Origin: Acidimicrobiales bacterium
GTDB lineage: Bacteria > Actinomycetota > Acidimicrobiia > Acidimicrobiales > Bog-793
Direction: 5' to 3'
DNA length: 20,553 bases
NCBI GenBank assembly: GCA_030037405.1
Contig: JASHRK010000074.1
Span: 1-20,553 of the forward strand
In this document: positions 6,979 through 15,285 of the stretch, in pieces
Layout: each line of letters begins with the position of its first letter
How positions within the stretch are numbered: position 1 is the stretch's first letter
Notes under the pieces: generated by a model
What the model saw: the letters and a program-made list of their open reading frames with translations, nothing else
What the model was told of the DNA's origin: nothing
Databases searched by the model: none
Program-made: the position numbers and the translations under genes

Positions 6979-6984
6979 TACGAT
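6979..6984 (+). promoter_or_regulatory. Candidate -10 box of the GT-C-like gene at 6993 (leaderless type)
   Basis: TACGAT fits TAnnnT and ends 8 bases before the ATG at 6993, so transcription would begin at or within a base or two of the start codon. There is no Shine-Dalgarno sequence upstream of this ATG, as expected for a leaderless mRNA. Confidence 0.5.
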
Positions 6985-6992
6985 TCGGGCGC

Positions 6993-8558
6993 ATGCAAGA
7001 GGCGGTGGCAGGTGGGGCGTGGTGGTTGAACCCGCGGGTGGCGGCGATCGCCTCGATCGCTCCGGCGGTGCTGGCGCTGTTTCTCTGTGCCCACCAGCTC
7101 ACGATGCACGGCGTCCTTCACGATGTCGTCCTCCGCACCGAGGGCCAGAACCTCGGGGCCGCCATCGGCATAACCCGAGGAGCGCTCCCCTACTCGAGCT
7201 TCCCCCTGGCGCAGCCACCCGGGATGGCCGTCCTGCTCCTTCCCCTTGCCGGCATCGACCACCTCATCGCAGGCAGCATCGCCCTCCCGATGGCGCGCAT
7301 CGTCACGGTCGCCGTCACCGTCATCGACGTCTACCTGGCGGGACTGCTCGCCCGCCCCTACGGCGTGCCCGCCTCCCTCCTCACCGGTGTCTTCACGGCC
7401 ATCTACCCCTTCGAGTTCTTCTCCACCGCGGGGCTCACAGTCGGTCCCTACATCCTCCTGTTCATGCTCGCCGGCCTCAACCTCGCCTTCACGGAGGGCA
7501 CGCTCGCGACGGGCGGGCGCGCCCTTCTCGCCGGCCTTCTCCTCGGGTACGCCTGCACGATCAAGCCGTGGGCTCTCATCCCCGCCTTCGTCCTCGCCTG
7601 CTGTGCGGCGGTCGTGTGGCACCAGCACCGTAAGGTCCTCTACCCGATCGCAGGCGGGCTCGCCCTCGGCATCGTCGTGCCCTGCCTCGTCTTCTTCATG
7701 GCGGCACCGACCTCGTTCTGGCGGGACGTCGTCATCACCGAGCTCCCGGGGCACGGCACCGAGTCGGCAGCCTCGAAGCTCGCCGTCGTGCTCGGGCTCG
7801 GCGTTCCCTCGGGACTCGACCACCCCGGCAACCTCGGAGAGACGATCGCCGCCCTCATAGTCATCGTGACCCTTCTCACCTGCCTGGCCGGCTTCAAGAG
7901 CTCGGGGGTGTACGACTGGTTCGTCGCCTTCTCCGCCACCGGCGTGCTCGCCGCCCCCCTCCTGCCGGGCTCCATGTCTGTCCAGTACGGCGAGTTCGCC
8001 ATGCCGCTAGTCGCTCTCGCCGTCGCCATGACGGTCTCACGCCTCGTCGTCTTCGCCGCCGCCGCCGGATCGGGACGCCGTACCGACCTGCCTTCGGGGC
8101 TCTCGGCCGGCCTGGGCGCCGTCCTGGTCGGCTGCGCCGTCGTCGTCGGCGCGCTCGGCGCCACCTCCGACATCGACTACGCGAGCGGATACGCCAACTC
8201 GCACGCCATCGTGGACGTCGCCCTCGTCCACCGCACCGTGCCGGCGGGCTCCTGCGCCATCTCCGACAACGCCGCCCTCCTCATCATCACGAACCGCTTC
8301 AACTCGAACCTGGGAATCTGCCCCTTCGTCGTCGACCCCGCCGGCGTTGCCGCAATCGCCCAGGCAAACCCTGGGAGCGTGCGGGCCGCCGTCCAGTGGG
8401 CCGGCTGGCTGGCGGCCTCGTCCTACCTCGTGCTCGAGCGGCCGGCGACGGACGTGCCCCTCGGCGGGGGTGTCCACTTCGACCTGAAGCACATCTTCGT
8501 CGACGTCGCCCACAACGAGCACACGGTCGTCTACGCCAACGACAGCACCCGGTCGTAA
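6993..8558 (+). CDS. Polytopic membrane protein, probable GT-C-fold glycosyltransferase
   Basis: Putative polyprenyl-phosphate-sugar-dependent transferase of the inner membrane; donor and acceptor unknown. Seen: 521 residues with about ten to twelve hydrophobic helices. The first long extracytoplasmic loop (about 36-74) holds an acidic residue in LRTEGQNLG and the pattern ALPYSSFPLAQPPG, the arrangement typical of GT-C enzymes (acidic loop-1 residue, then a Pro-rich segment before helix 2). After the last helix comes a soluble, presumably extracytoplasmic domain (about 395-521) with GSCAISDNAALLI and VLERP. The ATG at 6993 has no SD but a TACGAT box 8 bases upstream, so I set the start there although the frame is open to 6819. 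It diverges from the mutase operon and converges on uvrD with 72 bases between. An inactive GT-C relative is also possible. Confidence 0.75.
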   Translation: MQEAVAGGAWWLNPRVAAIASIAPAVLALFLCAHQLTMHGVLHDVVLRTEGQNLGAAIGITRGALPYSSFPLAQPPGMAVLLLPLAGIDHLIAGSIALPMARIVTVAVTVIDVYLAGLLARPYGVPASLLTGVFTAIYPFEFFSTAGLTVGPYILLFMLAGLNLAFTEGTLATGGRALLAGLLLGYACTIKPWALIPAFVLACCAAVVWHQHRKVLYPIAGGLALGIVVPCLVFFMAAPTSFWRDVVITELPGHGTESAASKLAVVLGLGVPSGLDHPGNLGETIAALIVIVTLLTCLAGFKSSGVYDWFVAFSATGVLAAPLLPGSMSVQYGEFAMPLVALAVAMTVSRLVVFAAAAGSGRRTDLPSGLSAGLGAVLVGCAVVVGALGATSDIDYASGYANSHAIVDVALVHRTVPAGSCAISDNAALLIITNRFNSNLGICPFVVDPAGVAAIAQANPGSVRAAVQWAGWLAASSYLVLERPATDVPLGGGVHFDLKHIFVDVAHNEHTVVYANDSTRS

Positions 8559-8565
8559 GCGGCCG

Positions 8566-8607
8566 GACCGGCGGGAGCAGCAGGGCCGGCCCGACCGGCG
8601 GGGGCAG
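8566..8607. repeat. 27-bp-period direct repeat around a palindrome between converging genes
   Basis: GACCGGCGGGAGCAG at 8566-8580 recurs as GACCGGCGGGGGCAG at 8593-8607 (14 of 15 identical). Between them lies the palindrome GGGCCGGCCC at 8583-8592. The segment sits in the 72-base space between the stops of the GT-C-like gene and uvrD, where a bidirectional terminator would be expected. There is no T-tract, so intrinsic termination is doubtful. Confidence 0.6.
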
Positions 8608-8630
8608 CGCAGACCGTGCCGCCCGGCGTC

Positions 8631-10964
8631 TCAGCCGTCCTTGCCGCCAAGCGGCGGGGTCAGCTTCCGAAGGGGCGTGAGAGCGAGCAGGAAGCGCTTC
8701 ACCGCTCCCTCGGCAAAACGCACCTCCGCCCGGGCATCGTCCCCTGATCCCTCCACGTCGGTCACGACGCCAGGACCGAAACGAGCGTGCACGACGGCGT
8801 CGCCCGGGACGAGGCCGAGAAGCTCGGCGCCCGAGGTCGTGGTGGCGCCCTGCCCGAGCGCCGGGGCGACTCGCCGGCCCCCGAGAAGAGCGCCCCGCCC
8901 GATGACGGCCCCTCCGCCCACCTCCTCGACGAGCTCCTCGGGCAGCTCCTTCAAGAAACGGCTCGGGATCGAGTCCTGCCAGGAGCCGAGATGGAGGCGC
9001 CGCCAGGCGTGCGTCACGTAGAGACGCTCTCGGGCACGCGTTATGCCCACGTAGCACAGGCGCCGCTCCTCTTCCATGTCCTCGGGCTCGCCGAGGGTCT
9101 GGTTGTGCGGGAAGAGCCCCTCCTCCATGCCGGTGAGAAAGACGGTGGAGAACTCGAGCCCCTTGGCGGAATGAAGAGTCATGAGGGAGACCTTCGGGCC
9201 CTCTTCCATCTCGTCCTGGACGGCCGTGAGAGTCGTCGTCTCCAGGAAGGCCTCGAGATCGGTGAACTCCGAGGCGACCGAGACGAGCTCGGAGAGGTTC
9301 TCCAACCGGCCCTCCGCCTCGATCGCCTTCGCCCCCCCGGCGAGTGCTTCCGCCTCTAGCATGGCGACGTAGCCGGTGCGCTCGAGGAGGTCCTCGACGA
9401 TGGCGGCGGGCGCCTTGGCGGCGAGACGGTCGTGGCCGAGCGACCCGATGAGGTCGACGAGCGACCTGATGCCGGCCGCCGCCTTGGCGGGCGCTCCTGC
9501 TTCCTCCGCCCGGGTGAGGGCTTCGGCGAAGGGGACAGCCCTCTCACGGGCGAAGGCGACGAGCCGGCCCATCGTGGTGTCGCCCACGCCGCGCCGAGGG
9601 ACGTTCAGGATCCTCCGCAGGGCCACCTCGTCACCCGGGTTGACGACGAGCTTCAGGTAGGCGAGGAGGTCCCTTACCTCCCGGCGGTCGTAGAAGCGCG
9701 TGCCGCCGACGACCTGGTAGGGGACGCCCCGCTCCATGAGCGCCGCCTCGAGCGACCTCGACTGGGCGTTCGTCCTGTAGAAGACAGCCACCTCGCCGAG
9801 CCCGAGGCCCGCCGAGCGGGAGAGGGAGTTGATCTCGTCGGCGACGAAGGCGGCCTCGTCTCTGTCGTCCTCCCCCCGGTACCTCCTCACGCTCTCCCCG
9901 GCTCCGAGCGCCGACCAGAGCCTCTTCGGCTGGCGGACGAGGTTGTTCGAGATGACGGCGTTGGCGGCGTCGAGGATGTGCTGGGTGGAGCGGTAGTTCT
10001 GCTCGAGGAGGACGACCGTCGCCTCGGGGAAGGCGTGCTCGAAGTCGAGCAGGTTCCTCATCTCGGCGCCCCGGAACCCGTAGATGCTCTGGTCCGTGTC
10101 GCCGACGACGCAGACGTTGCGCCTCGCCCTCCCGAGCAGCATCACGATCTCGTTCTGGGCGACGTTGGTGTCCTGGTACTCGTCGACGAGGACGTGCCAG
10201 AAACGCTCCTGGTAGTTCTCGAGCACCTCCGGGTGGTCGCGAAAGAGCCGCACGGTGCGCACGAGCAGGTCGTCGAAGTCCATGGCGTTGGCCTCGACGA
10301 GGCGCCGCTCGTACTCGAGGTAGATGTCGGCGATCCTGCGTTCGTAGAGCGTCCCGGCCCGGTCGGAGTAGGTGCCGGGGTCGCACAGCTCGGACTTGGC
10401 GGTGCTGATCAGAGAGGCGAGGGCGCGAGCGGGGAAGCGCTTTTGGTCGAGACCGCCGTCGCCGAGGACGTGCTCGAGGAGGCGGCGGGAGTCGCCGTCG
10501 TCGTAGATGGTGAAGTTGGAGCGGTAGCCGATCCGCTCGGCGTTGCGCCGGAGGATGCGCACGCAGGCGGAGTGGAACGTCGACACCCACATCCTCGAGG
10601 CGTCGCGACCGACGAGGGCTACGACGCGCTCGCGCATCTCCCCCGCCGCCTTGTTCGTGAAGGTGATGGCGAGGATGGCGGAGGGCGGCGTCCCCGTGGC
10701 GACGAGGCGGGCGATGCGGCGGGTGAGCACCCGTGTCTTGCCCGAGCCCGCCCCGGCGATGACGACGAGGGGACCCTCCTCGTGGAGGACGGCCTCGCGC
10801 TGGCGGTCGTTCAGCCCGGCGAGGAGCGCCTCCTCGGAGAGCTCGGGCAAGGGCTCGGTCTCGGCGGCGACCGGGGCGGGGGCGGCCTCGCCCCCGAGCG
10901 CCGGGAGAGACCCGAAGTCACCGAAAAGGTCCCACTCGTCGTTCGAGACGGTGCTCTCGGCCAT
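8631..10964 (-). CDS. pcrA: UvrD/PcrA-type ATP-dependent 3'-5' DNA helicase
   Basis: Superfamily 1A helicase for nucleotide-excision repair, replication restart and removal of stalled RNA polymerase. It is 777 residues, typical of actinobacterial UvrD1/PcrA. Seen: Q-motif LNDRQREAVLHEEGPLVVIA, Walker A GAGSGKT at 71-77, motif Ia ITFTNKAAGEMRERV, motif II DEYQDTN at 261-267, motif III GDTDQSIYGFRGA at 288-300, motif IV EQNYRST, motif V TLHSAKGLEF, motif VI YVGITRARERLYV. The C-terminus carries the Tudor-like RNA-polymerase-binding domain (GDAVVHARFGPGVVTDV). A 40-residue acidic N-terminal extension precedes the Q-motif. The ATG at 10964 has TATCCT 7 bases upstream and no SD. It diverges from corA across 61 bases. 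Confidence 0.97.
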   Translation of the reverse strand: MAESTVSNDEWDLFGDFGSLPALGGEAAPAPVAAETEPLPELSEEALLAGLNDRQREAVLHEEGPLVVIAGAGSGKTRVLTRRIARLVATGTPPSAILAITFTNKAAGEMRERVVALVGRDASRMWVSTFHSACVRILRRNAERIGYRSNFTIYDDGDSRRLLEHVLGDGGLDQKRFPARALASLISTAKSELCDPGTYSDRAGTLYERRIADIYLEYERRLVEANAMDFDDLLVRTVRLFRDHPEVLENYQERFWHVLVDEYQDTNVAQNEIVMLLGRARRNVCVVGDTDQSIYGFRGAEMRNLLDFEHAFPEATVVLLEQNYRSTQHILDAANAVISNNLVRQPKRLWSALGAGESVRRYRGEDDRDEAAFVADEINSLSRSAGLGLGEVAVFYRTNAQSRSLEAALMERGVPYQVVGGTRFYDRREVRDLLAYLKLVVNPGDEVALRRILNVPRRGVGDTTMGRLVAFARERAVPFAEALTRAEEAGAPAKAAAGIRSLVDLIGSLGHDRLAAKAPAAIVEDLLERTGYVAMLEAEALAGGAKAIEAEGRLENLSELVSVASEFTDLEAFLETTTLTAVQDEMEEGPKVSLMTLHSAKGLEFSTVFLTGMEEGLFPHNQTLGEPEDMEEERRLCYVGITRARERLYVTHAWRRLHLGSWQDSIPSRFLKELPEELVEEVGGGAVIGRGALLGGRRVAPALGQGATTTSGAELLGLVPGDAVVHARFGPGVVTDVEGSGDDARAEVRFAEGAVKRFLLALTPLRKLTPPLGGKDG

Positions 10965-10971
10965 CTGGTCG

Positions 10972-10977
10972 AGGATA
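10972..10977 (-). promoter_or_regulatory. Candidate -10 box of uvrD/pcrA (leaderless type)
   Basis: TATCCT on the minus strand fits TAnnnT and ends 7 bases before the ATG at 10964, predicting transcription from the start codon itself. No Shine-Dalgarno or clear -35 is visible. Confidence 0.5.
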
Positions 10978-11025
10978 CAGAGGCAATGCGCGCCTTTCGG
11001 GCCACCGCGGGCCAGACTTGTCGCC

Positions 11026-11991
11026 GTGAAGGGTCAGCTCCTGCTCGCCGACGGCACCGCCGCCGCCGCGAGTGCCGAAGCGATCGACTCCGCCCTTGCG
11101 GGAAGCCAAGCTTTCTGGCTCGACCTGACCGGTGTCGACGACGAGACGGTGGGCATCCTCGCCGACCGGTTCAAGATCCACCCCCTGGCGCTCGCCGACG
11201 TGAGGAGGTTCAGCCAACGCCCGAAGCTCGAGGCGTACGAGGGCTTCGTCCAGCTGGTCATGTACGGCGCCGCCCCCGGCGGCGACGGGACGCTCGAGGT
11301 GCACGCCTTCTGTGCCGAGAAGTACCTCGTGACGGTGCACGCCGGCGACTCAGGGGTCTTCGATGCCCTGCGCTCGCGTGCCGCCGCCCTCCCCCAGCAC
11401 GGCGAGACGAGCGCGGTCCTGCTCCTCTACGAGGTCGTGAGCACCCTCGTGGACAGCTTCTTCCCGGTGCTCGACCGGTTCGACGACGACATCGACAAGA
11501 TGGAGGACGACATCTTGAAGAGCCCGACCGACGAGCAGCTCGGCAAGCTCTTCGACATGAAGCGGACGCTCGTCGGCCTCCGGAAGATCATCACGCCGGA
11601 GCGGGACGTCTTCGCCGGCGTGGCTGCCGGGGCGAGCGACCTTCCCGGCATGACCGAGGACGCCGCCCGCTACTTCCGTGACGTCTACGACCACCTCATC
11701 CGCCTGAGCGACCTCGTCGACTCCTACCGCGACCTGTTGACGGGCGCCGTGGACACTCACCTCTCCGTCGTCTCGAACCGGCTCAACGTCGTGATGAAAC
11801 AGCTCGCCGTCATCGCGACGATCTTTCTCCCCTTGAGCTTCCTCACCGGCTTCTTCGGCCAGAACTTCAGCTTCCTGACCGACAACATCACCGGCACCGG
11901 TGTCTTTCTCGGCGCCGGCATAGGACTCGAGATCCTCGCCGTCGTGGGTCTCGTCATCCTCTTCAAGCGCCGCGGGTGGCTGGAACGGTAG
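11026..11991 (+). CDS. corA: CorA-family divalent cation transporter with GQN in place of GMN
   Basis: Pentameric membrane channel for Mg2+ or related divalent cations. Seen: 321 residues, standard length. A cytoplasmic alpha/beta domain (WLDLTG, HPLALADVRRFSQRPKLEAY, VHAFCAEKYLVTVH) is followed by the long stalk helix region (FPVLDRFDDDIDKMEDDIL, MKRTLVGLRKIITPERDVF, YFRDVYDHLIRL, NRLNVVMKQLAVIATIFLPL). Two C-terminal membrane helices follow, and the protein ends in the basic KRRGWLER. The signature between helices is TGFFGQNF, with GQN at residues 278-280 instead of GMN. Ion specificity is therefore uncertain. GTG at 11026 gives the family length; the longer open frame back to 10543 is antisense to uvrD and rejected. 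No SD is seen. The stop overlaps the next membrane protein's start by 16 bases, implying co-transcription. Confidence 0.93.
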   Translation: MKGQLLLADGTAAAASAEAIDSALAGSQAFWLDLTGVDDETVGILADRFKIHPLALADVRRFSQRPKLEAYEGFVQLVMYGAAPGGDGTLEVHAFCAEKYLVTVHAGDSGVFDALRSRAAALPQHGETSAVLLLYEVVSTLVDSFFPVLDRFDDDIDKMEDDILKSPTDEQLGKLFDMKRTLVGLRKIITPERDVFAGVAAGASDLPGMTEDAARYFRDVYDHLIRLSDLVDSYRDLLTGAVDTHLSVVSNRLNVVMKQLAVIATIFLPLSFLTGFFGQNFSFLTDNITGTGVFLGAGIGLEILAVVGLVILFKRRGWLER

Positions 11992-13763
11992 GGACCGAGG
12001 GACGGTGGCAATGGCTGCCGCCCCTCGGCGTCGCCGTGTTCTTCTCGCTCTGCGGGATCCTCCTCTACTGGCCGGTCTCCCCCTTCAGCTCGACGACGAT
12101 CGTCGGCTGCGGCTGCGGCGACAGAGCGCAGGAGGTGTGGTTCCTCGCCTGGCCCGTCTTCGCTCTCCTCCACGGCCACAACCCGTTCTACAGCGGGTAC
12201 ATCGGCTACCCCGAGGGGGCGAACCTCACGATCAACACCTCGATGCCTCTCCTCGGGCTGCTGGCGGCTCCCGTGACGCTTCTCGCCGGACCGGTGGCGG
12301 CTTTCAACTTCGTCCTCCGGCTCTCCTTCCCCGCCTCGGCAGGGGCGCTCTACTTCGTGCTCAGGCGCTGGCAGGTACCCCGGCCGGCGAGCTTCGTGGG
12401 CGGGCTCGTCTACGGCTTCTCACCTCTCATGCTCGGCGAGGGTCTCGGCCATGCGTTCGTCACCTTCGCCCCCCTCCCCCCGCTCATGTGCTTTGTGAGC
12501 GTCGAGCTCTTCATCACAAAGCGATGGTCCTGGCAAAGAGCCGGGGCGGCCCTCGGCCTCCTTGCCACCGCCCAGTACTACGTCTCTCCCGAGATCCTCC
12601 TCGACACCGTTCTTCTCATCGCCGCCGGCGTGCTCCTGGCGGCGCTCAGCCGTCCACGGGAGGTCGCCGCCCGGCTCATGTTCGCCGCTCGTGCTCTCGG
12701 CCTGGCGGCAGCCACCGTGGCGCTCCTCTGTGGCTACGCCTTCTACCTCTTTGTCGCCGGCCCGCAGCACGTGAAGGGGCCGGCCCATCCGAGCGGGGCG
12801 CTCGACGCCTTCCACGCCGACCTCTTGAGCTCGTTCGTGCCGACGGCTCTCGAGCGCCTCACCACTGCCGGCTTGTCGAGCCTCTCGTTCAAGATGATCG
12901 GGCGCGACATCTCCGAGACCGGGGCCTACCTTGGCATCCCGCTGTTCGTCTTCCTCGTGGTGGTCTCGGTCAAGTGGTTCGGCGACCTGCGCATCAGGCT
13001 CGCCGCCGCCCTCGCCGTCGTGGCCTTCGTCCTCTCGCTCGGCTCCCACCTCCGCGTCGGCGGCCACCAGACCGGCGTCCCGCTGCCGTTTCTCGTCCTC
13101 GAGCACCTCCCCCTCACGGGAGGCCTCCTCGCCGGGCGCTTCACGCTCTTCGAGCAGCTCTTCGTCGCCATCGTGGCGGCCTTCGGCCTCGCCCGTGCCC
13201 GGGCGACGGCACTCGGACGCCCCGGGGCGACCCTGATCGCACTCTGCTGCCTCGTCTTTCTCGTCCCGGCGGGCCCGTACCCGGAGGCGCGCACAGGCGT
13301 GCCGGCGTTCTTCACCTCGAGAGCGGCCCTCCGCATACCAGAGGGAAGCGTCGTCCTCGCCTACCCCTACCCGTGGACGCCCGACTCCCAGGCGATGCTC
13401 TGGCAGGCGGTGACGGGCATGCGCTTCAAGCTGCTCGGTGGAGACTTCATCCACCCGGGCCCGACCGGCACGGCGGACAGCACCCCGACGATCCTCGATC
13501 CGAGCTACGTCGAGGCGCTCCTCGAGTTCGCCATGGTGGGCCACGACGAGGTGCCTCGCACGCCCTCGCGCCCCATCCCGGCCGCCTCCGGGCTCATCCG
13601 GAGCTTCCTTTCCCGCTACCACGTAGGGACGATCGTCGTCGACCCCGTCGGGGCTCACCCCGAGCGGGTGGTCGCAGCTTTCACCGCCGCCCTCGCCCGG
13701 CCGCCCGAGCACAGGGGCGGCGTCGATCTCTGGACGGACGTCGAGGCGGCCGTCAGCGGTTGA
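11976..13763 (+). CDS. Large polytopic membrane protein, probable GT-C-like glycosyltransferase
   Basis: Role not established; probably a membrane glycosyltransferase or related envelope protein. Seen: 595 residues with about ten to twelve hydrophobic helices. An early loop reads CGCGDRAQEVWFLAW, and GHNPFYSGYIGYPEGANL precedes INTSMPLLGLLAAPVTLL; I recall the pattern YP-(D/E)G-xNL followed by NTS from uncharacterised actinobacterial membrane proteins of the GT-C class. The C-terminal 170 residues (from about RIPEGSVVLAYPYPWTPDS) form a soluble extracytoplasmic domain. GTG at 11976 is the only early start before the first helix and overlaps corA by 16 bases, so the pair is likely one transcript. 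At its 3' end it overlaps the converging glycosyltransferase gene by 11 bases. The cysteine pair in CGC is unusual for such a loop. Confidence 0.72.
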   Translation: MAGTVGTEGRWQWLPPLGVAVFFSLCGILLYWPVSPFSSTTIVGCGCGDRAQEVWFLAWPVFALLHGHNPFYSGYIGYPEGANLTINTSMPLLGLLAAPVTLLAGPVAAFNFVLRLSFPASAGALYFVLRRWQVPRPASFVGGLVYGFSPLMLGEGLGHAFVTFAPLPPLMCFVSVELFITKRWSWQRAGAALGLLATAQYYVSPEILLDTVLLIAAGVLLAALSRPREVAARLMFAARALGLAAATVALLCGYAFYLFVAGPQHVKGPAHPSGALDAFHADLLSSFVPTALERLTTAGLSSLSFKMIGRDISETGAYLGIPLFVFLVVVSVKWFGDLRIRLAAALAVVAFVLSLGSHLRVGGHQTGVPLPFLVLEHLPLTGGLLAGRFTLFEQLFVAIVAAFGLARARATALGRPGATLIALCCLVFLVPAGPYPEARTGVPAFFTSRAALRIPEGSVVLAYPYPWTPDSQAMLWQAVTGMRFKLLGGDFIHPGPTGTADSTPTILDPSYVEALLEFAMVGHDEVPRTPSRPIPAASGLIRSFLSRYHVGTIVVDPVGAHPERVVAAFTAALARPPEHRGGVDLWTDVEAAVSG

Positions 13764-15285
13764 GCTCCTCGACGACCCGCTCGGCCACCCTGCTCTCGTA
13801 CCCGCCCGCGAGCCGCTCGTGGATGGCTTCGAACCTCGAAGCCAAGAAACGCACCGCCCGGGCGTTCCCATGCTCCGTGAGCACGTACCGGCGGCCGAGG
13901 GCAGCCTTGGCGGCAGCTTCGCCGGGGGACTCGTAGACGCGCCTCATGAGCTCGGCGGCCGCCTCGAGGTCCGGGTCTCCCCACGTCTCCCCCTTGCGGT
14001 AAGGCGGCGCGTCCGCCTCGAGCTGGATCGGCGTGACCGGCACCAGGTAGGAGTTCTCCTCGTTCATGAACTCGAGGTTCCCCGAGTAGCCGGAGGCGAT
14101 GACCGGCCTGCCGAGCGCCATCGCCTCCGCCATGGTGAGCCCGAAGCCCTCGGCTCGGTGGAGAGAGACGTAGCAGTCCGCCCGGGCGAGCATGGCGGAG
14201 CATTCGGCAGGGTCGAGGTATCCGTCGAGGAGGACGATGTCGGGTCGCTCGCCCGCGCCGTGGCGCAGCCGCTCCACCTCGGAGGTGGCCCGGTCGCCGT
14301 TGATGCTCTTAAGGAGGAGGGTCGGCCCCTCTCCGGGGGCAAAGGCGCGGCAGAAGGCGGCGACGAGGCCCCGCGGGTTCTTCCTCTCCGCCGTCGAGAG
14401 GTAGTCGAAGACGAAGAGGAAGACGAAGCCGTCGGGCATGCCGAGACTGCGCGGGTCCCGAGACCGGTCTACTGCCGGTTCGACTATTGGCAACGTGAAC
14501 GTCAACACCGGCTTGTCGGTCGCCTTCGACACGCTGGCGCGGGTGAAGTCGCTCAAGGTCCATATCTCGTCGACGAAGCTGCTCGCCGTCACCATCGCCT
14601 CCGTGGCGTCCTCCGTCTCCCATGCCCAGGTCCCCACCGTGTAGCGCCCGGCGAAGAAGGAGGGCCCGACATGGACGACGAAGGCCCTCAGCTGATCGGG
14701 GGCGACGAAGACGGCGTTCACGTCGAGACTGGAGTGGGTGGTCGGGAGAGCGAGCTCGACGTGGCCCTTTCGACTGAGGGTGTGGGCAAAGGGATAGCCG
14801 GCGCACGGTATCCCGGCCGAGCGCATGGCCTCGAGCCCTCTCCGCGCCGCCTCGCCGAGCCCGAGCTCGGCGGTCAGGTATCCGCTCACGAGATAGCCGG
14901 GATGGAGGCCGCTCGCCTCCGACCATGTGAGCTCGGGCTCGGCCGGCCACAGGCCGTCCTCGAAGGCTGCCTTCCTCACGGGCTCGGGCACCTCCTCCTC
15001 GCCGAGTCCGAAGTGGAGGACCCACTGCCTGAAGCGGAGCGAGTCGATCGACCCGAGGTGGGGGTAGGCGGAGACGAGGTCCTTGCGTGCGAGATAGAGC
15101 TCGTAGCAAAGACGGGGCGTCGCCCGTGCCACCTCGTGTCTCTCCTCGGGAGAGGCGAGCCACTCGTAGAAGGCGCCGAGCTCGCCGGGGGCAAAGGGGT
15201 CCGGCGGGCGCTCGACGAGCGGATGGCCGGGGTGATCGTCTCTCCGTCGGGCAGCTCTGACCACCCGTACCTTCTCGCTCGCCAC
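13753..15285 (-). CDS. GT4-family glycosyltransferase: C-terminal part of a frameshift-split gene
   Basis: Cytoplasmic retaining glycosyltransferase with GT-B fold, family 4; substrate unknown. The frame opens at GTG 15285, but coherent protein begins only at about residue 22 (HPLVERPPDPF). Seen: a linker domain with GAFYEWLASPEERHEV and CYELYLARKDLVSAYP, then a GT-B N-half with GYLTAELGLGEAARRGLEAM, TVGTWAWETE and DEIWTLSDFTRASV. The C-half has FVFLFVFDYLSTAERKNPRGLV, LLLKSING and the nucleotide-sugar motif HRAEGFGLTMAEAM with Glu379 and Glu387 (E-x7-E). The 310-base overlap with the upstream frame, and a linker that in relatives I remember is continuous with that upstream domain, indicate that both were once one protein of about 800 residues. 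Whether this half is translated alone from GTG 15285 or a later start is unknown. Confidence 0.85.
   Translation of the reverse strand: MASEKVRVVRAARRRDDHPGHPLVERPPDPFAPGELGAFYEWLASPEERHEVARATPRLCYELYLARKDLVSAYPHLGSIDSLRFRQWVLHFGLGEEEVPEPVRKAAFEDGLWPAEPELTWSEASGLHPGYLVSGYLTAELGLGEAARRGLEAMRSAGIPCAGYPFAHTLSRKGHVELALPTTHSSLDVNAVFVAPDQLRAFVVHVGPSFFAGRYTVGTWAWETEDATEAMVTASSFVDEIWTLSDFTRASVSKATDKPVLTFTLPIVEPAVDRSRDPRSLGMPDGFVFLFVFDYLSTAERKNPRGLVAAFCRAFAPGEGPTLLLKSINGDRATSEVERLRHGAGERPDIVLLDGYLDPAECSAMLARADCYVSLHRAEGFGLTMAEAMALGRPVIASGYSGNLEFMNEENSYLVPVTPIQLEADAPPYRKGETWGDPDLEAAAELMRRVYESPGEAAAKAALGRRYVLTEHGNARAVRFLASRFEAIHERLAGGYESRVAERVVEELNR

Noticed and set aside
8559..8630. Classical intrinsic terminator between the GT-C-like gene and uvrD
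   Set aside because: GC-rich repeats and a palindrome are present, but there is no T-run on either strand, so it is listed only as a repeat.
9432..11681. A 749-codon plus-strand open frame
   Set aside because: It is antisense to uvrD, whose helicase motifs are complete. The translation is Arg/Gly/Val/Asp-rich with no recognisable domain; long antisense frames are expected at this GC content.
12005..13936. A 643-codon plus-strand frame overlapping the membrane protein at 11976
   Set aside because: Arg/Pro-rich shadow of the real frame, with no membrane helices or motifs; the 11976-13763 frame has a clear polytopic pattern.
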